This document shows positions 44,373 through 56,093 of a stretch of 64,000 nucleotides of DNA, piece after piece; the first letter of the stretch is position 1; every line of letters starts with the position of its first letter. The translations under genes were made by a program, and so were the position numbers. Below the pieces are notes generated by a model. The model did no database searches, was not told the DNA's origin, and saw nothing but the letters and a program-made list of their open reading frames with translations. This DNA is from Plotosus lineatus (Eukaryota > Chordata > Actinopteri > Siluriformes > Plotosidae), in the NCBI GenBank assembly GCA_024760905.1, contig CM045735.1, forward strand, positions 9,037,161 through 9,101,160, written 5' to 3'.

Positions 44373-45219
44373 CAGTGCTACCTCACCTTACGAAAGACCC
44401 AACAAACGAAAAATCCAGGTTACAAAACGCATTTACCTAAAATTTTTGTCTCTAGATATGGGAAAAATTCACGTTACGAAATGCACCATCTCAAAAATTC
44501 AAACAATGCGCGAGTTGCTCTCCCATTGGCTTTCTCCCAACATCCCGCTCCGCTGGTCTTCCATTGGCTATCTCCCAACATCCCGCCTCGCTGGCCTCCC
44601 ATTGGCTAGGAGGGAGCTGCATCTCCATAATACCCATGATGCTTTTCATGTGCCTTTGACCCACTGTTCGTCACGGAGTTCTAACACGTGTAAAGGATAG
44701 AGTTACTGTTGTTTCATGAGTTTTTCGAGTATGCTCATTGCAACTTTATGTTTTGGCTCAGGCTTTTAATCTTGCATAAACATTTGTAAGATTATAACTC
44801 TACTAAGAAGACATGGTAAACACACGCGTGCACACACACAGAGACACACACATGCACGTGCACGCACACAGAGACACACACATGCACGCGCACGCACGCA
44901 CACACACACACACACACACGAGCACGTGTGATTCCCAGTGAAAGTGATTCCCAGTTCGAGTGAAAGGAAGAAGCGGGCTCGTGGCATGCGGTTGAGTGAT
45001 ATCGTAAAGGAATATGGCCAAACCCATCTACTATCGGTACGATATTGAAGCAGAAGGAGGTCATAAAAGATATACCTTTATAATTTTTAAAGGGTTTAGG
45101 GGGTAGTATTGGGGGCCTTGGAATGAATCAGGCCTTTTAAATGCAGCTCAGCTTACGAAAAAATCAGGTTACAAAACCACTTCTGGAACGGATTAATTTC
45201 GTAAGGTGAGGTACCACTG
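44373..45219. mobile_element. Tigger-type deletion derivative, copy 3
   Basis: Ends CAGTGCTACCTCACCTTACG and TAAGGTGAGGTACCACTG, flanked by TA. CCAAT array at 44515-44620, (CA/CG)n at 44823-44921, and the relic GATATCGTAAAGGAATATGG with ACGATATTGAAGCAGAAGGA of the transposase start. Confidence 0.85.
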
Positions 45220-45679
45220 TATTTAAAAAGTTGACCTTGGAAAAATCTATTTTTGATTATATTATGAACAGAAAGAATGAAAGAAGGTTTAAAAAGAGGT
45301 GAACAGTTGCATATTTCAGCAGTGATATGTCCTCCTCTTAATGCTCATAAATTTGGTCTGTGGTTTAGAACATATCCCAGATCAGAAGGCCCATTGAGTT
45401 TGAATGTGTGGAACAATGTCTAGTACGTCTGGGCTGATCCCACAGCAGAACTACTGGGCCAACAACTGCTGAAATTATTAATGATAACTGTATTACAAAA
45501 GGTGACAGAACATACATTGAGTGCATTGCAGCTTGCTGCATAAGGGACAGACCAGACAGATGGTGTTAATGTTATGGCTGATAGGTATACAAGTTGAACA
45601 GCTAATTGTTCAACACAAATTAAATAATACACAAATTATTTGTATAAATAATACACAAATTAACTGTAGTATAAAAATA

Positions 45680-46911
45680 CAGTCACTATTCAAGTTACGA
45701 CGTACGCGAGTTACGACCACCCGTACTTACGACCACATCTAGCAGATGCCTATTATGAGTTTACTGTATACGTCCGGCAGCGCAGCGCATGAGATAGTTG
45801 TGGCGGCACAGCATCCCAGCATCTCACACTCACAGCATTCTACCGCTACACTCAGTGAGTAGATACCGTCGCAGTAACATCTCTTTTACACTACAATTTT
45901 ACATTCTGTACTGTACTGTACACATTCATACTGTACACCGTTACCATGGCCCCCAAGAGGAAGTCCCATTCATCAGATGGTGATTCTACCAAGAAAGCAA
46001 GGAAGGCACTGTCGTCAGAGACGAAGATGAAAGTGAAAGTGAGATCTCCATCTCTCCCACTCCGCGGTGTGAACAATTTTGAAGGACAAGGACCGCATTA
46101 AGTAAGCAGTGAAAGCAGCAGCCCCAATTAAGTCGACTACCGTGTTTCCCTGAAAATAAGACCTAACCATAAAATAAGACCTAGCGTGATTTTACAAGAT
46201 GATTTTAATATAGGCCCTCCCCTTAAAATAAGCCCTAGTTGAGAGCGGCAGCAATTCATTGGCCTGCTACTCACTCAATCTAGGGCTCTAGGTGAAAGCG
46301 CTGACTCCTCTATTAGGCAGCTTTACCTAGGGTACGCTCTCAAAGCATCAATCCTTGCGTGTCGATGACGGCAGCGACTGCTTTAAGACGAGGACAAACA
46401 CTTGCGTCCATAAAAATTGCTAAAATCGCTCGATATTAAAATATTTAAAAAAATAAAGAAATATAACGAAATAAGAATATATAAAGACAAAGATATATTA
46501 TAAGACATGTAATAGAAAAAAATGTAAAATACATCATCACCTAAAAATAAGCCCTAGTATCATATTTTGGTAGGAAAATTAATATAAGCCCTGTCTTATT
46601 TTCGGGGAAACACGGTATCATCACGAAACAGCGTGAAGGACCGATCGCAGAGATGGAAAAGTTGCTATACACATGGTTAGAAGATAATAGGCAAAGAAAT
46701 ATGAAGGTGATGTTGCAAGCAGTGCAAAGAAAGGATACACATTTATTTTGCATGCTGAAAGAACCGTGCAGGTGAAGAATACGCTTCGCATGAATTCATA
46801 GCGAGTGCCGGGTGGTTTCGGTTTCGTTGTGTTAAATATCCGACTTACGACCAATTCGACTTACGACTGGTTGGTGGGAACCGCTCTAGGTCGTAACTCG
46901 GATAGTGACTA
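45680..46911 (+). mobile_element. Tigger-like element with transposase remnant
   Basis: Ends CAGTCACTATTCAAGTTACG and (reversed) AGTCACTATCCGAGTTACGA, flanked by TA. From ATG 45945 a start reads MAPKRKSHSSDGDSTKKARK. After a nested element, MEKLLYTWLEDNRQRNMKV (from about 46652) matches the CENP-B-type DNA-binding part of Tigger transposases. The catalytic region is missing. Confidence 0.8.
46140..46615. mobile_element. Nested TIR element (CCGTGTTTCCCTGAAAATAA ends)
   Basis: TIRs CCGTGTTTCCCTGAAAATAA and TTATTTTCGGGGAAACACGG, flanked by TA, inserted between the two transposase pieces of 45680-46911. Repeats AAAATAAGACCTA and AATAAGCCCTAG near both ends. Non-coding. Confidence 0.85.
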
Positions 46912-47099
46912 TACTATCATGTACTGCCAATAAATAAAATCCATAAATAAAATAAATTACAATTGGCTATGCATTGGTACTTCTTTATCTGACAGTGTCT
47001 CTCCACTGAATGTGGATCACAGGCTTGGTAGAATTGGTCCATGAAAGGTGTTCGTGCTGGAGAAGACAGAAATATCTGCCTCACACTGACCCTATTCAT

Positions 47100-47275
47100 T
47101 TATGAATTCAAGTCACCATCTCCGGGATGTTCTCCTGTTTCCTCCCCACTCACTAAAACATGCCAGGAGATGGATTGGCTATTCTAAATTGAACCTGGGT
47201 ATGAATTAGTGTGCACATGATGCCCTTTGATTGATTAGAGTCCCATTCAGGGTGGATTCCTACCTCAGGCTCAGT
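47100..47275 (+). mobile_element. SINE B fragment
   Basis: TTCTCCTGTTTCCTCCCCAC, CATGCCAGGAGATGGATTGG and TCAGGGTGGATTCCTACCTC follow the family B body order, strongly decayed. Confidence 0.5.
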
Positions 47276-48612
47276 GCTCGGTGAACATATTTATGCATTT
47301 GGCAGGCACTATACATTACACATAGAAACTTACACTTTTCTACAGCTGAGCAGTTTGCAGTTTTGCTTAAGGGTCCAGCAGCAGCTTGGCAGTGCTGGTA
47401 CCGTAGGCGTTGTTACCACAGCCCATAACACAGTCTATATTATGCATCTCAGCTAGGAATGTTTCTCAGAAAAACCTGTCCTACAGACATTAGGGTTTCA
47501 ATTTGTTTAGAAAGTAAAAAAAAAAAAAAAAAATCTTCATTCAGCGAAATAACTCTTAAGGAATCCTGTTCCTTAAAAGGGCACTTAAGTCACCGAAGGC
47601 GAAATACTACATCTGGCTCCTGAGAGAGTGTTGGTGTAGAGCTTAATACTATCAGCTGGCACACAGAGCATGGAATTCTGCCATGTGCTCCTTATCAGCG
47701 TTCTCTGCTTCCTCTCCTGCTTTCCGCCTGTCGATCTTCCACTGTGACAGACTCTCTTCCAATAGGGCTGCTATCTTACTTGTAGACGTCTCATTAGCCA
47801 TCTGCTGAAACATGCCATGCACTGCTTACTTCAAGGAAATCACATCCTTTCAACACCGCAACACCCAAATTCCAAGATCCGAGAAGTCAACATTAAATTC
47901 ATTTGGGCTTTTTCATGTCTCACGCCAGCCTTCATGAACACCTTCTAACTTTCCAATACGAGTTCATCAACAGACAAAAAAGTTCCCAGACACCATAGTA
48001 GTGTACTATACTCCATCAAGAGCTTTACACTGGCAAGGTCAGGTAGAGATGAAGGAGGTCGATGTAGGAATGTTCTATCCAAGAAAAAATAGTATTTATT
48101 AGATGAAAGTTGATTTAGGGTGTGACACAGAGCTGCTGATGGCAGCCAGGGAAGAGTGGGGAGAATGAGTAATCTCTTCAGGGCAGCCGGTAACGAGCAG
48201 GCGGTGCTCAGAGCCAGAGGAGAGATCGCCTGTCAACAGGCTGTCCCTGCAGGCTAACGTACAAAACACCCAGCTCTAATCCCCAAATGCCAAACATCCT
48301 GCAAAACAAGTCTGACAGTCTGGGTTGTGGTGATGGCTGAGGGCTTTCGAGCATCGTGAGCATCCCGCACACATGCTCTTTTCAATCACCGCTGACATTA
48401 AACACTCCAAGCTGGGTTTGTGTGAGGTTTTTTTTTTTTGTTTTTGTTTTTTTAAATAAAAAAAGCAACTTAGTGCAAACAAGGACTAGAGTGTATAATA
48501 TGTAATGCATTCTGGTGTGATACGCAATCCAGATCACATATCATTTCTCTGTAGATGTATTTACTTTACAGGAACTTTTTAAAAACACAGGAACTTTTTT
48601 CTGGGATTAAGG
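47276..48612. other. nrxn2: Intron sequence without recognised features
   Basis: No exon, repeat family or RNA gene recognised; GC content is slightly higher than around it. Confidence 0.5.
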
Positions 48613-48614
48613 TA

Positions 48615-48900
48615 CAGTGGTACCTCACCTTATGAAATTAATCTGTTCCAGAATTTTTTTCTTAACCTGAATTTTTTTGTAAATTGAAACGCATTTTCCA
48701 TGTAAAACACATGATTCATTCCAAGGCCCCCAATACTACCCCTTAAACCATTAAAAATTATAAAAGGATACCTTTTAAGATCTCCTTCTGCTTCAATATC
48801 GTACCGATGGTAGACGCGTTTGGCCATATTCCTTTACGATATCACTCGAGCCCCTTTCTTCTTCTTACTCGCACCGGAAATCACACGCGTGTGTGTGTGT

Positions 48901-48937
<37 letters not shown>

Positions 48938-49060
48938 CGCGTGTGTGTTGACCATGTCTTCTTAGCAGAGTTATAATCTTATGGAAGGTTAAAAGCCTGA
49001 GTCAAGAAATAAAACATGAAATAACAGTAACTCTGTCCTTTACACGAAAAGCATTATGGA

Positions 49061-49135
<75 letters not shown>

Positions 49136-49631
49136 TTTCCGGTGCGAGTGAGAAGAAGAAACGGGCTTGAGTGATATCGCAAAGGAATATGGCCAAACCT
49201 GTCTACCATCGGTACAGTATTGAAACAGAAGGAGGACTTAAAAGGTATGCTTTTATAGTTTTAAAGGGTTTGGGGGTAGTATTGGGGCCTTGGAACGAAT
49301 CACGCGTTTTACATGGAAAATGCTGTTCAATAAGAGGGAGCTGCGTCATCCCTCCTAGCCAATGGGAGGCTAGCGGGGCGGGATGTTGGGACATAGCCAA
49401 TAAGAGGAAGCTGCGTCATCCCTCCTAGCCAATGGGAGGCCAGCGGGGCGGGATGTTTGAATGTCATTGATGGGAGAGCAGCTTGTGCATTGTTTGAATG
49501 TTTGAATGGTGCGTTTGGTGTGTTTCGTAAGGAAAACTTGTTTCGTATACAGAGACAAAAAAATTTAGAAAATGTTTTTCATAACCTGGATTTTTCATTT
49601 GCTGAGACGATCGTAAGGTGAGGTACCACTG
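48615..49631. mobile_element. Tigger-type deletion derivative, copy 4
   Basis: Ends CAGTGGTACCTCACCTTATG and TAAGGTGAGGTACCACTG, flanked by TA. It contains two opposite-facing relics of the same internal segment (GCTTCAATATCGTACCGATG near 48790 and ATCGGTACAGTATTGAAACA near 49208), each with its own (GT)n tract, suggesting internal inverted duplication. CCAAT units at 49330-49470. Confidence 0.85.
49063..49134. repeat. (GT)n microsatellite, about 72 bp
   Basis: Uninterrupted GT units within Tigger copy 4. A second, interrupted tract is at 48889-48940. Confidence 0.95.
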
Positions 49632-49821
49632 TAGTTCTATGCACTTTTTTTTTAAAGTGTTTCTTTCAGATACTTTGATGGCAAGCAGAAATTATTGCTC
49701 CAATGAACAGTGCCTATTGGTCCAATGCTAACTTTGCAGAGTGGCTAATCCTCTCATCCAGCATTCTAAAACACAGAGTTTAACAAACAACCATTTTCTA
49801 TCTTTAGGATAAGCTGAGGGC

Positions 49822-50115
49822 AAATTGGTGATGTCGTGCTTAGCATGCCTGCTTCACAGGAAGAAGATCCCAAGTTCCATTCCTGGGCTTCTGCACTTGT
49901 GTATGGCGTTTGCATGTCCTCTCAATGCTTATGCGGGCGTTCACCAGGTATCCGTTTTCTTCCCACAGTCCAAAGACATGCACATTATGTTAACTGGCTG
50001 TTCCAAATTGCCCTTAGTTGCGAGTGTGAATTGTTGTGTGTTTCCCTGTAATGATTTAAGCCGTACCCCGCCATTGCTCACTTGGCTGAGAGCCGAGTAG
50101 AGATTCAACGAATGA
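49822..50115 (+). mobile_element. tRNA-derived SINE, family B
   Basis: Head TTGGTGATGTCGTGCTTAGC, B-box region CAAGTTCCATTCCTGG, body CCCACAGTCCAAAGACATGC and TGGCTGTTCCAAATTGCCCT, tail GAGAGCCGAGTAGAGATTCA. Confidence 0.8.
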
Positions 50116-51699
50116 CGATAATATTTGCGTTGGTTTGCCCACACAATGCATTAACTGCGGTTTCATAGCATGCAGAACATTTTTACAACACTTTACAGAA
50201 GTGGCAAATCAACGCTGGTTTATCCACTCTATAAAAAGTAATAATGAAGTACAATTAACCTTTAATAACCTCTTTTATGCTTGCCACTTCTATATTTTGC
50301 TACATGCTAAAACACATTGCTTCAGAAAAAAAAGTGTTGTGCACTCAGTGTGTACTTTATTAAATAAAGTCGAGGAATTATGCTCATGATACGCAGCAGG
50401 GGTCAAGGTGCAGTTTTTACTTCTTTTCTTGTGGTCAGATGTGAGCAATCAGATAAAAAGCTGGAACAAAAAATGGTCATGTTAATTATCATGGAAATGT
50501 AGTAGATGGTCAGTCAATGCTACAAAATGCATTTACTTTTATTTATTCACCTTTTTTAAACTGTTTTAACTTGGTTCATAGGCATGGAGGTTAAAATGAC
50601 GAATGAATTCATATTTTGGAAACAAATCCAACAATATTTGCTCGAAAATACAGCAGGAAGGTATAATACTACTAATAAAAAAAAAAACCCCGCAAATAGG
50701 GCATTACTCCTCAGCCGATGTTGAGAAAGCACATGAAATATAAATTCAATATGGCAGCTGTGGCGGCCATATTGGATATTGGAGTGTGACAAAAATTTAT
50801 AGCCTTGTGTAGTTACCCAATCCCAACACCCACCCCAAAAATAGTGATGATTGATGATGTTGTCTTCGAATTAGTGTGTGGAATGCAATTGTGGGCAAAC
50901 GGTTGGATGGACGGCGCCTATGACAACAATAAAAACTGCAAGAGTAGAAGGATTAGGTTAAAATTCCCTGGGAGATGGAAAAAATATTATAAAAATATAA
51001 TGTCATGATTGAGTGTATCAGAAAACCTAGCTGTTCAAATTGCACATTACAAAAGTTTAATGATGAAAACCAGGCAAACGAATCAAAAACACTGTTTAAG
51101 TACATAAATGTCAGACAGACAGAGGTCAAATAAGCGGACAAACAGCCCAATAGAGATAATCCAAGGTAAACACGGCAGGCAGAGATCAGAGAAATAAACA
51201 TGATATCAGAGGCTGGGCAGAAATTTGGGAACTAGGAAATAAACTGGGTCATACATTGTAAACACAATCAGAATAATCAAGGCATGTAAGGACTGCAGCT
51301 GACACAGAGCAATACTTGGCAATGACTCTGAGTGACTGTGAGTCCTTAAATGGTGCTTAGGTAACGAGGTGTGATTGTGAACAGGTGTACTGTGGTTATG
51401 TGCCATGCGAGTCAAAATTCAAGTGACTGTGAGTGGTAAAATCCTGAGAATAGGAACATTCAGAAACTGTGGCATCTACATATAAGGAACTGTGTAGTTC
51501 TTGTTAAAGAGATCATAACACTTTCATTTCTGCAAATATGCCTTATTGAACTGCATGGAGCAGCATCCCACTGGTTGCTTAAATATCAACTGAGAACAAG
51601 TTAGTCTAACTCATCCCTCAGACATTCTGCAATATTTACTGTTTGCAAACAGGCATTAAGTCAATACCAGAACAGACTGAATTCTGATAACATGAACCC
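50116..51699. other. nrxn2: Intron sequence without recognised features
   Basis: Nothing recognised apart from short poly-A runs. Confidence 0.5.
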
Positions 51700-52045
51700 G
51701 TATGGTTTACTCACTCACTCACTCACTCACTCACTTACTCACTCATTTCCTGAGCCCCTGGCTATCTCAGTCGAGACCAGGTGAAGGTGGGGTACACGTT
51801 GAACAGCCTGCCAGACCATCACAGGGTAACACACAACCAATCAAAGTCACACACCTTGGCGCAAATTGGAACAGCCAGTTATTCTATGCATGCCTTTGGA
51901 TTGTGAGAGGAAACTGGAGTACCTGGAGGAGACCCACACAAGCACTGGGAGAACATACCAACAGCACACAAAAACAACTAATACCAGGACTCAAACCCAG
52001 GACCTTCTCGCCGTGAGGACAATCATTATGCCACTGTGCCACCCC
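51700..52045 (-). mobile_element. tRNA-derived SINE, family B, minus strand
   Basis: Left end (CACT)n then TTTCCTGAGCCCCTGGC, body CCTTTGGATTGTGAGAGGAA and AGCACTGGGAGAACATACCA, reversed B box GGACTCAAACCCAGGACC, head TTATGCCACTGTGCCACC. Confidence 0.85.
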
Positions 52046-52279
52046 AACCCTGGTGTTTTAAGATGACTACCATATTTTTTGGACCACAAGGCGCACCTAA
52101 AAGCCTTTGATCCTCAAAAAGATGACAATGCGCCTTATAATCCAATGCGCCTTACATGTGGATGCAGTCTCGGCTCCATCTCACTGACACCGTCAAAACC
52201 CAAGTGAAACAAACTAATTCAGAGCTTACCATCCAAAGAATAACCGCTAGATATTGGTGTCCAGGTCGTGAGTTAGAAG

Positions 52280-52501
52280 TACAGAAGGAGGGATAGTGAG
52301 TATATTGGCAGTAGGATGCTGAGGTTGAAACTACCAGGCAGAAGGCCTAGAGGAAGACCAAAGAGAAGATTTATGGATGTGGTGAAGGAGGACATGAAGG
52401 TAGTTGGAGTAAGAGTAGAAGATGCAGTGGATAAGGTGAGATGGAGGTAGATGATTCGCAGTGGGGGCCCCTGAAGGAAAAAGCCGAAAGGAGAAGTCGT
52501 T
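52280..52501 (+). mobile_element. RTE LINE 3' fragment with 12-bp target duplication
   Basis: Encodes the RTE C terminus in one frame (RRDSEYIGSRMLRLKLPGRR then PRGRPKRRFMDVVKED). It is followed by the 3' tail CCCCTGAAGGAAAAAGCCGA. GTGAGTTAGAAG is duplicated at 52268-52279 and 52502-52513. It is a 5'-truncated copy related to 13097-15265, but with the proper tail. Confidence 0.9.
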
Positions 52502-53126
52502 GTGAGTTAGAAGGATCCGGGCTTTATGTCCAGATACCAGGATAAAGCACTGCTACAGAAGACCCCATGAGACCTCGGATTAACCTTCTTGAATTTAAAG
52601 TTACACTGATACAGCGCCTTAAGAGTAATGACCTCCATTTTGTAATGAACACAATACTAATGTGCTGCGTCTTTAAGGGGGCGTGACAGAGAGAAGATCA
52701 CGACCCAGGAAGACTTCTAATCTCCGTCTTTATTGATCTGACTCCATGCAGGAGGGAATAATAAATAATGTAATAGATAATAAAATATAATAATATAATA
52801 TAATAATAAAAATAATAGAGGGATCTGGGTTTTAAGTCCAACTCGCGCAACTGTTATACTCCGACACCGAAGATGAAGGATTTGATGGATTTGTGGAAGA
52901 GAAATGAACTGAAGAAGTGAGTTTATTGTTTTACAGTGGTACCTTGACTTACGAGTGTCTTTTATAATGAATTTTCTATGACACAAGCTTCAATCCCACC
53001 AAAAATCTGCCCCATCAAACGAGCAGAATTTTGATTTACGAACTCTGCTGGGGAAATGGCTTTTCCGGGCTGATTAGCCTTGTATTCTTCCGCGTATATT
53101 TCTCTGCACTCCAAAAATGCCTTGTG

Positions 53127-53791
53127 CAGTGCTTCTCGATTATTTTCTATGATGTCCCCTGTCTGTCTTCCTTTCGGCTTTTTCCCTTTCACTCGGGAGT
53201 CGCCACAGCGAACCATCTGATTCGCACGTTTGATTTGGCAGAGGTTTTTACGTCGGATGCCCTTCCTGTCACAACCCTTTTTAGCAAGGGACAGAAACAC
53301 GCTGACGACTTTGCAGCTACTCTTTACGAAAGTCAGCAATGGTTCTTTTACATGCCTCTCACCATAGACAGTGACAGACATGGCCCGCCTTTGATAACCC
53401 AGTTAGCCGCACTGGGGGGGACAGTGACAACCTTGTGGAGAGTGGGACTTGAACCCTCAACCTTTGGATCAGCGATCCAGCGCCCTATACCACTAGACCA
53501 CCACTGCCCACTTTTCTATGATGTCCCCTATAAGAAGAAAAAAAATGTCGTCCCCCCCCAGCACGACTATAAATAGTCTTTACTGCGCTTCATATTGTTT
53601 GCTTGGTACTTTTCCCCTACACCATAGGGAACACAATGAGAGTGCCACTGCCACCTATTGTAGAGGATGCGCAATTACACTTAATTCTAGTACAGTATGG
53701 CAAAAAGCATGTTCTCCAGGTTCATATGCGCCCCCCCTGGCATTACACTATGCCCCCCAAGGTGGTGCATCCCATTATTTGAGAAGCACTG
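53127..53791. mobile_element. hAT-type element (CAGTGCTTCTC ends)
   Basis: Ends CAGTGCTTCTCGATTATTTT and TTATTTGAGAAGCACTG. Flanking 8-mers GCCTTGTG and GACTTGTG differ at one position. Same family as 2492-3929. Split by a SINE. Confidence 0.88.
53161..53511 (-). mobile_element. SINE A1 (RTE-like tail) with 18-bp target duplication
   Basis: TTTTCTATGATGTCCCCT is present at 53143-53160 and 53512-53529. The minus-strand head GGGCAGTGGTGGTCTAGTGG and B box GGTTCAAGTCCC are intact, and the tail contains GCGACTCCCGAGTGAAAGGG then AAAAAGCCGAAAGGAAGA. It is a close relative of 15836-16277 but about 90 bp shorter in the middle of the tail. Confidence 0.93.
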
Positions 53792-54812
53792 GACTTGTGG
53801 GAGCTCACCACGAGCCTTTCCTCACTGGTATTCGTAGCATGTACACATAAAATTCTCCTCCTTCTCTGTTATGCACTACCTCATGTGACACCTTACCTCA
53901 TGTGACATCTTCGCGCCTACGTGACATCTTTGCCACAGTTGATGATCGGAAGGGTTAGTTGATTAACTTATTGTTTATTCTTTTTTATTATTACTTATTA
54001 TTAATGTTAACGTACATGTATTATTATGATGATGAAATATTTATTGTTTTTGCATGTTTATCTTTAATATATTAGGTCAAATATACATGTTTGTGTCAGG
54101 TTATATGAGTTTGGGAGGGGGTTGGAACGGATGATTTGGTTTTCTATTATTTCCATTGGGAATTTTTGTTTTATCGAACGAATATTTTGACTTACGAGCT
54201 TGCCCTCGGAACGAATAAATTTTGTAAATCAAGGTACCACTGTATATTGTTACAACTGAACAATGTTGACAGTTATTGTGAAGTGTATTATTTTATATTT
54301 TGTGTTACAACTGAGCAATGATGGAAGCTATTGTGAAAGTTGAATCAAGTTTTACTTATCTGAATTTTGTTACGTTTAATACATCTTATAATCCAGTGCA
54401 TTATATGTATGGACAGAGACCATTCAATCATCGTTCATTGATTACTGCGCCTTATGATCTGGTGCGCCTTATGACCCAGAAAATACGGTAAGTCTTGATG
54501 TGTGATGGTTGCATTTGTCACCATGTGAATACTGTACTACATTTGAATGTACTACATGAATACTCCTAACCTTCTCAGGAGCTGGTCTAAGGTTACAACT
54601 GGCACGCAGGACTCATACAGATTTGTCTCTCTAGTCTAAACACAATCCCATCAGCCTATTGCTCCTTGCTGTCACACATCTGCTTGCTCAGCTGGAGGGC
54701 TGCAGATTGGAAATGGAGTACTACAAGTACTCCAAGTTAGACACAGATGAGAGTGTAAACAGGGTGGTGAAGAAAATCATGTACTCTCACCTCTGCATCT
54801 TTATTTCTTTAT

Positions 54813-55029
54813 TTGTAGGGCAGAAAAACGATGATGGCTATGGAGCTACTCTTGTCAAAAGTCAGCAATGGTTCCTTTATAGCCTCACACCATAGACAGT
54901 GAGAGACATGGCCGGCCTTTGATAGCCCAGTCAGCTGCACTGGGGGGCGGACAGTGGCAACCTATTGAGAGTGGAGCTTGAACCCACAACCTTGGGATCG
55001 AACATCTTACTACCAGGCCACCACTGCCC
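54813..55029 (-). mobile_element. SINE A fragment (body and head)
   Basis: GATGGCTATGGAGCTACTCT, AAAAGTCAGCAATGGTTCC, ACATGGCCGGCCTTTGATAG, reversed B box GAGCTTGAACCCACAACC and CTACCAGGCCACCACTGCCC. A SINE B tail piece follows at 55030-55190. Confidence 0.82.
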
Positions 55030-55379
55030 TTCCTGTGTTTGTGAGGGTTCAATCTGTGGACTCCATAGTCCAAAGCGATGCATAAAGTTTGTTTGAGTGT
55101 GTATTGGCTCTGCAATAGTTTGGAAGATTGTTCGAGGTGGAGCTGGACGCTCACACAATTTCAGTTGGGATAAGTTCCAGTTCCAAATGAAACATTGATG
55201 GATAATCTGTATAGATAATGGAATGGTAACTTGATTATTGTTTCATAATTCTAGGAGACGAAACACAAAAAACCCACAAATTTTTTATTTCTGTTTTCTG
55301 AAACAGCAGATGCAAACTTAAAGCTGAAAATAATTCGATTGAGCCCAGACAATACGCCTGTGATTTCAAGCGATCTCCA

Positions 55380-55985
55380 GGTATGATTTTGGAAATGATT
55401 GATGAAATGGCCAGAAGAAGAGTGTCCGCCACAAAACCGTCAGAGATTATGTTGCATGATGGAGGTGAAGCAAAAGGCTTTTCTTCAAAGACAGTTTCAA
55501 ATCATCTTTCGGATAAAAATGGTAAAAGCAATAATAATGTTTGCATTTAGACCCGGTGGACCTAGACACACAATATTTAGCCAAATGCTTGTACGCACCT
55601 GACAAAAAAAAAAAAAATAATAAAATAAATAAATAATACCCGTATATGCATCTGCTGTCACAAAGATTCTCTTTGTATTCTGTATATAGTCCAGGCTTGT
55701 CTTTGTATTCTCCATAAAGACGGTTTTGCTGAAACTGGAGTGGACGAACTCAAGTGACCTGTACGAAGCACTGACCCTCAACACCATTGAACAGCTTTAG
55801 AAGAAATAGAACACCAATTTTGCCACAGGCCTTAATGACCGACATCAGTGCTTAACCTCTTGTGTTCTTATGGACGAATGGACACAAACTCCCACAGCCA
55901 ATTTTCCAAATCGAGTTTAAAGCTTTTCTTGAAGAATGGAAACTCTTATCGCAGCAAAGACAAAGAAATCAATATTAATGACTAT
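55380..55985 (+). pseudogene. Degenerate Tc1-like remnant
   Basis: Scattered frames resemble Tc1 transposase: KTVSNHL near 55490, LTLNTIEQL near 55770-55797 (family pattern PDLNPIEHLW around the catalytic Glu) and MDEWTQTPTANFPNRV near 55870-55918 followed by an AAKTK-like C terminus. Many stops and gaps. It is independent of the Tc1 at 56091. Confidence 0.5.
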
Positions 55986-56049
55986 GATTTAAAAAAAAAT
56001 AAGAAATGATAAATACTTGGGCGTCCACATACATTCTGCCAATTATAAC

Positions 56050-56090
<41 letters not shown>

Positions 56091-56093
<3 letters not shown>

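Larger units (their letters stand above)
52934..54242. mobile_element. TIR element (CAGTGGTACCTTGACTTACG ends)
   Basis: Ends CAGTGGTACCTTGACTTACG and (reversed) CAGTGGTACCTTGATTTACA, flanked by TA. Related in its first 12 bp to the CAGTGGTACCTCACC Tigger derivatives. No transposase recognised. Confidence 0.8.
52070..54488. mobile_element. Tigger-like outer element of a five-layer nest
   Basis: TIRs CCATATTTTTTGGACCACAA and (reversed) CCGTATTTTCTGGGTCATAA, both followed by GGCGCACC, flanked by TA. Contains an RTE fragment (52280-52501), a second TIR element (52934-54242), within that a hAT (53127-53791), and within that a SINE (53161-53511). Confidence 0.8.

Noticed and set aside
55380..55600. 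Small host gene with frames near a possible exon
   Set aside because: The frames are short, broken and better explained as part of a decayed Tc1-like remnant.
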